Shown: piece after piece, positions 61,163 through 64,000 of the stretch
Numbering within the stretch: the stretch's first letter is position 1
Layout of the letters: the number at the start of each line of letters is the position of its first letter
NCBI GenBank assembly: GCA_949284685.1
Contig: CASDWE010000002.1
Location: 722,106-786,105 of the forward strand
Direction: 5' to 3'
Source of the DNA: an uncultured bacterium
Lineage (GTDB): Bacteria > Bacillota_I > Bacilli_A > RFN20 > CAG-826
Length of the DNA stretch: 64,000 nt
The notes under the pieces: generated by a model
Told to the model about the DNA's origin: nothing
What the model saw: the letters and a program-made list of their open reading frames with translations, nothing else
Database searches by the model: none
Made by a program: the position numbers and the translations under genes

Positions 61163-62365
61163 ATGAAAAAAAATCTTGTTTATATCCAAAGTGGTGGTCC
61201 CACCAGTGTTATAAATTCTTCATTGTATGGTGCTATTATTGAAGCTAGAAATCATCAAGATAAAATCGAACATGTTTTAGGTTCTTTGCATGGTATTGAA
61301 GGATTAATTTATGATAATTTAGTAGTTCTTGATGAAGAAGATAATGAACAAATAGAATTATTAAAACAAACCTCTGGGGCGATTTTAGGTTCAACAAGAT
61401 TAAAACTTCCAGATGATTATCACCATGATTTATATTTTAAAATTGTTGAAAATATTAAAAAGCATAACATTGGATATATATTGATTAATGGCGGTAACGA
61501 TTCGATGGATACTTGCTATCGTATTTCTAAATTATGTGAAGAGTTGAAATTAGATGTTAAAGTTATGGGTGTTCCTAAAACTATTGATAACGATTTAGCT
61601 ATCACTGATCACTCGTTAGGTTTTGGTTCAGCCTGTAAATATGTTATTAATACAGTCGCTCAAATTGCTATCGACGCTCGTGGATTTAAAAAAGGAAAAG
61701 TACATCTAATTGAAATTATGGGTCGAAGTGCTGGTTGGTTAACGGCAAGCTGTGATATTTTGGATGAAAGATATAGACCAGACCTTATTTATATTCCAGA
61801 AAGACATTTTGAAGTTAAGGAATTTTTAAAAGATATTAAACGTGTTTATGATAAAAAAGGTTCGGTTATTGTTGCTCTTAGCGAAGGTATTAATTTTCCA
61901 AGAAAAGTAACATCATCATCGACAGATGGATTTGGACATGTTCAATTGGAAGGTGTCGCGACAGAATTAGCATTTGATGTTGAAGACCAATTGCATCTTC
62001 CTTATCGTATTATCGAATTAAGTGTCCCGCAAAGAGCGTTCGTATCTTTAATAAGTAAGACCGATCAAGAAGAAGCGATAAACGCAGCAAAAAAAGCTTT
62101 ACAATGTGCTTTAAATGGCGAAACTTCGAAAATGGTTGTTTTAAAAAGATTAAGCAATCATCCATATAGTGTTGATTATCAAGTCGAAAGTGTCCATTTA
62201 ATCGCCAATGCAGTAAAAACAATTCCTGATGATTTTTTAGATAGCCAAGAGCATATGTCAAAATCATTTAAGCAATATCTTTCTCCACTAATTAAAGGCG
62301 AAACAGATGTCATTTATGATGATGGAATAATCCGATTTGCTAAATTTAAATTTATCAAAGCATAA
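61163..62365 (+). CDS. pfp: 6-phosphofructokinase, pyrophosphate-dependent type
   Basis: A 400-residue glycolytic enzyme. Two residues decide phosphoryl-donor use in this family: ATP enzymes have GGDGS and PGTIDND. Here the sequence has GGNDS (Asp113) and PKTIDND (Lys139), the PPi pattern. Other motifs: MGRSAGWLTA and PERHF. PPi use would save ATP in fermentation and consume PPi made by biosynthesis. GAGG before the ATG. The F-ATPase genes follow one base after the stop. Confidence 0.87.
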   Translation: MKKNLVYIQSGGPTSVINSSLYGAIIEARNHQDKIEHVLGSLHGIEGLIYDNLVVLDEEDNEQIELLKQTSGAILGSTRLKLPDDYHHDLYFKIVENIKKHNIGYILINGGNDSMDTCYRISKLCEELKLDVKVMGVPKTIDNDLAITDHSLGFGSACKYVINTVAQIAIDARGFKKGKVHLIEIMGRSAGWLTASCDILDERYRPDLIYIPERHFEVKEFLKDIKRVYDKKGSVIVALSEGINFPRKVTSSSTDGFGHVQLEGVATELAFDVEDQLHLPYRIIELSVPQRAFVSLISKTDQEEAINAAKKALQCALNGETSKMVVLKRLSNHPYSVDYQVESVHLIANAVKTIPDDFLDSQEHMSKSFKQYLSPLIKGETDVIYDDGIIRFAKFKFIKA

Positions 62366-62366
62366 A

Positions 62367-62756
62367 ATGGATAAAATTAAAAAACTATCTCTAGTAAAAA
62401 AATCTTTGCTATTATCTATTTTGATTACTATTTTAGCTTTTGTTTTTACGATACCTTTATTCTTTTTTAATTTACTTGAAATACCTTTAGGTATATTATT
62501 AGGTGGTATAGGATGCATTATTTCTTTATCGTTATTCACGATAAAAGAAAACTCACTAGATAAGCATTCTTTAATGATTTTGACAATTATTAATATCGTG
62601 TTGATGAGTGTCATTCATGCTTCGTGTTTGATACTTGCTGGATGTTTATATTATTTATGTGATTTGCACATATTTAATGTATTTGCAACATTTGGGGCAT
62701 CATTTATTGGATTATTGTCACTAGTCATTATCTCTTTAATTAGCAAAAAGGAATAG
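62367..62756 (+). CDS. atpI: Small membrane protein upstream of atpB (AtpI-like)
   Basis: A 129-residue protein with four hydrophobic segments (about 12-34, 36-56, 65-87, 97-122). It lies directly before atpB, the place of atpI, whose product helps assemble the c-ring and is poorly conserved. The assignment rests on position and topology. ATG 62367 is preferred to a longer frame overlapping pfp. Confidence 0.6.
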   Translation: MDKIKKLSLVKKSLLLSILITILAFVFTIPLFFFNLLEIPLGILLGGIGCIISLSLFTIKENSLDKHSLMILTIINIVLMSVIHASCLILAGCLYYLCDLHIFNVFATFGASFIGLLSLVIISLISKKE

Positions 62757-62758
62757 CA

Positions 62759-63556
62759 ATGAATAATATTGATAAAATTGTTGAATTATTCTTACTCCCA
62801 CCAAATAAGTGGAACGATGAAATTATCGGTTTTTTATTTTCTAGTGGTTGTGTTATGTTGATTATGATTATTTTAATCATAATTATTAATATAAAAGCCC
62901 GCTTTGCTGATCCTTTAAAAAAGCCAAAAGGGATCCTATTTTTATTTGAAAGCGGAGTTAAGATGTTTGATAACTTATGTTTAGATATCATGGGAAAGCA
63001 TTTTGATGGTTTTGGCGGATTTATGTTTGGTATCAGCGGTTATTTATTAATAACATTTATGTTTGGTTTAACTGGTCTACCATCACCGATGACTAACCTT
63101 GCAGTTCCATTGTCTTTAGGATTAACTACATTTTTATTAATTCATATTACAGCGATTAGAACAAATAAATGGAAATATTTTAAAAGATATATCGATCCAA
63201 TCCCAAAGGTGCCATTATTTTTACCAATTAATTTATTATCAATGTGGTCGCCATTAATTAGTTTAAGTTTTCGTTTATTTGGAAATGCGATTGCAGGGTG
63301 GACATTGATGAGTCTTGTTTATTATGCTTTAGAAAATTTATCAATCGCAATATTCTCATTTTTACCTGATGGTGTTAATTCGTTATTTATCGCACCTATT
63401 ATCGCACCTATATTACACCTTTATTTTGACTTATTTTCAGCGTTTATTCAAACTGTAGTTTTTTGTATGTTATCAATGATGTTAATTGGTCAAGAAGGAC
63501 CAGATGATGAAGAAGAAATTTCAAAAGCGACGCAAGTTAAATCACTTGCAAATTAA
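62759..63556 (+). CDS. atpB: F-type ATP synthase subunit a
   Basis: A 265-residue membrane protein, the stator of the ion channel. The essential Arg lies in SFRLFGNAIAG in the fourth to fifth helix, with the following Gln/His positions represented by APILHLYFDLFSAFIQTVVF. The tail is acidic (GPDDEEE). Two bases after the AtpI-like gene. First structural gene of the atp operon; atpE and atpF follow. Confidence 0.93.
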   Translation: MNNIDKIVELFLLPPNKWNDEIIGFLFSSGCVMLIMIILIIIINIKARFADPLKKPKGILFLFESGVKMFDNLCLDIMGKHFDGFGGFMFGISGYLLITFMFGLTGLPSPMTNLAVPLSLGLTTFLLIHITAIRTNKWKYFKRYIDPIPKVPLFLPINLLSMWSPLISLSFRLFGNAIAGWTLMSLVYYALENLSIAIFSFLPDGVNSLFIAPIIAPILHLYFDLFSAFIQTVVFCMLSMMLIGQEGPDDEEEISKATQVKSLAN

Positions 63557-63608
63557 ATTGGTTGAAATAGTTGTACTATTTTAATAAAACTAATAAGGAG
63601 GTTAAATT

Positions 63609-63824
63609 ATGGATCTTACTGCATTAGCAGCCGGTATTGCTGTCTTATCAGGTATTGGCAACGCAATTGGTGAAGCATTTGTTTGCTCACATGCTCTTGA
63701 TGGAATGACAAGAAATCCTGAAATGGCAAAAACATTGCGTAACAATATGATTTTAGGATGTGCAATTGTTGAAACAACTGGTATTTACGCCCTTGTCGTG
63801 GCAATTATGATTTTATTTGTGTAG
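63609..63824 (+). CDS. atpE: F-type ATP synthase subunit c
   Basis: A 71-residue hairpin protein forming the rotor ring. The loop is RNPE. The ion-binding carboxylate is Glu55 in CAIVETTGIY, where Thr after Glu resembles Na+-type rings (ES/ET with Tyr). Unusually, helix 1 has Glu22 at the position that is Gln in Na+ rings (GIGNAIGEAF). Perfect AAGGAGG before the ATG. Confidence 0.95.
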   Translation: MDLTALAAGIAVLSGIGNAIGEAFVCSHALDGMTRNPEMAKTLRNNMILGCAIVETTGIYALVVAIMILFV

Positions 63825-63826
63825 TT

Positions 63827-64000
63827 ATGAATTATTTAAATTATTTTATTTCTGTTTTAAGCGACACAACTAATGATTATCCTTCATTACCAAGCGGTGA
63901 AGACTTTCTTGCCAAAATAATTCCAAATATTTGGGCATTTTTAATTCAATTTCTTTCACTAATTGTTCTAGTCATCATATTTTTTGTTTTTGCTTACAAA
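63827..64000 (+). CDS. atpF: F-type ATP synthase subunit b, truncated by the window end
   Basis: The first 58 residues are visible from the ATG two bases after atpE. About 30 outer or amphipathic residues are followed by KIIPNIWAFLIQFLSLIVLV, the b-subunit membrane anchor, then VFAYK. No lipobox, unlike some mollicute forms. The long dimerisation helix lies beyond the window. Confidence 0.88.
   Translation, partial: MNYLNYFISVLSDTTNDYPSLPSGEDFLAKIIPNIWAFLIQFLSLIVLVIIFFVFAYK

Noticed and set aside
1-64000. Mycoplasma-type code (UGA as Trp)
   Set aside because: Several real genes end in TGA (for example 21073, 50155, 58250) and Trp is TGG in conserved positions such as WCGPC.

Overview
The window is a very AT-rich, gene-dense bacterial chromosome segment. 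It looks like a member of the Bacilli/Mollicutes-related branch of the Firmicutes (an Erysipelotrichia- or RF39-like gut lineage is my best guess, by inference). The grounds are AddAB instead of RecBCD, many AGGAGG ribosome sites, a CsoR/CopA copper locus, a CarD-like factor, class III ribonucleotide reductase, PPi-type phosphofructokinase and lactate dehydrogenase (fermentative, anaerobic), and an F-type ATPase operon. UGA is read as stop and UGG as Trp, so the mycoplasma code is not used. Genes are packed tightly: eight of ten convergent pairs overlap at their 3' ends.

Layout. 1-1134: end of a DUF4143-type ATPase. 1124-3962: copper module csoR-copA, with copA frameshifted in an A10 run and a CopZ-like domain fused to its C-terminus, plus a palindromic operator. 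4203-8570: CoA-disulfide reductase-rhodanese, CarD-like regulator, enoate-reductase-type flavoenzyme. 8674-13299: surE, ldh, a DUF3810 membrane metallopeptidase, an alpha/beta hydrolase, a lone acyl carrier protein and a Nudix hydrolase. 13325-17699: an island beside tRNA-His with an Abi_2 (HEPN) protein, a DNA-methyltransferase remnant, a doubly broken regulator-like gene, a frameshifted HD hydrolase and an unknown protein; no integrase is visible. 17700-20294: PopT-like DUF368 transporter, two XRE regulators and a sugar acetyltransferase. 20549-23062: an ECF sigma factor, its membrane partner and a lipoprotein whose outer domains are paralogous, probably one signalling unit. 23192-29040: acetyltransferase, surface 5'-nucleotidase, then a leftward nucleotide/folate operon (dCMP deaminase, folD, a divergent ThyX-like protein, pepT, udk). 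29121-33090: nrdG, trxB and an nrdD fused to a glutaredoxin-like domain. 33341-41825: GH2 glycosidase with MFS transporter, lysoplasmalogenase, zinc-ribbon membrane protein, rdgB, acetyltransferase, tRNA-Gly, trxA, TraX-like and CPBP membrane proteins. 41921-59353: a 2617-residue CvpA-like protein with ~275-residue repeats, followed by yigZ, pepP, glpK, addB, addA and a DUF5677-like gene. 59350-64000: TGS-uridine kinase, PPi-type phosphofructokinase and the start of the atp operon (atpI-like, atpB, atpE, atpF partial).

Candidates for undescribed biology: (i) the sigma/membrane/lipoprotein module with duplicated sensor domains; (ii) the giant CvpA-like repeat protein, whose repeats 1 and 3 are almost identical in DNA; (iii) a strongly strand-polar hexamer TAGTGG (34 on + against 5 on - by eye), a Chi-like candidate in a window that also encodes AddAB; (iv) an Abi_2/HEPN gene with a long structured leader next to tRNA-His; (v) a CopA-CopZ fusion that keeps an internal ribosome site for free CopZ.

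All family assignments come from reading motifs by eye; no database search was run.
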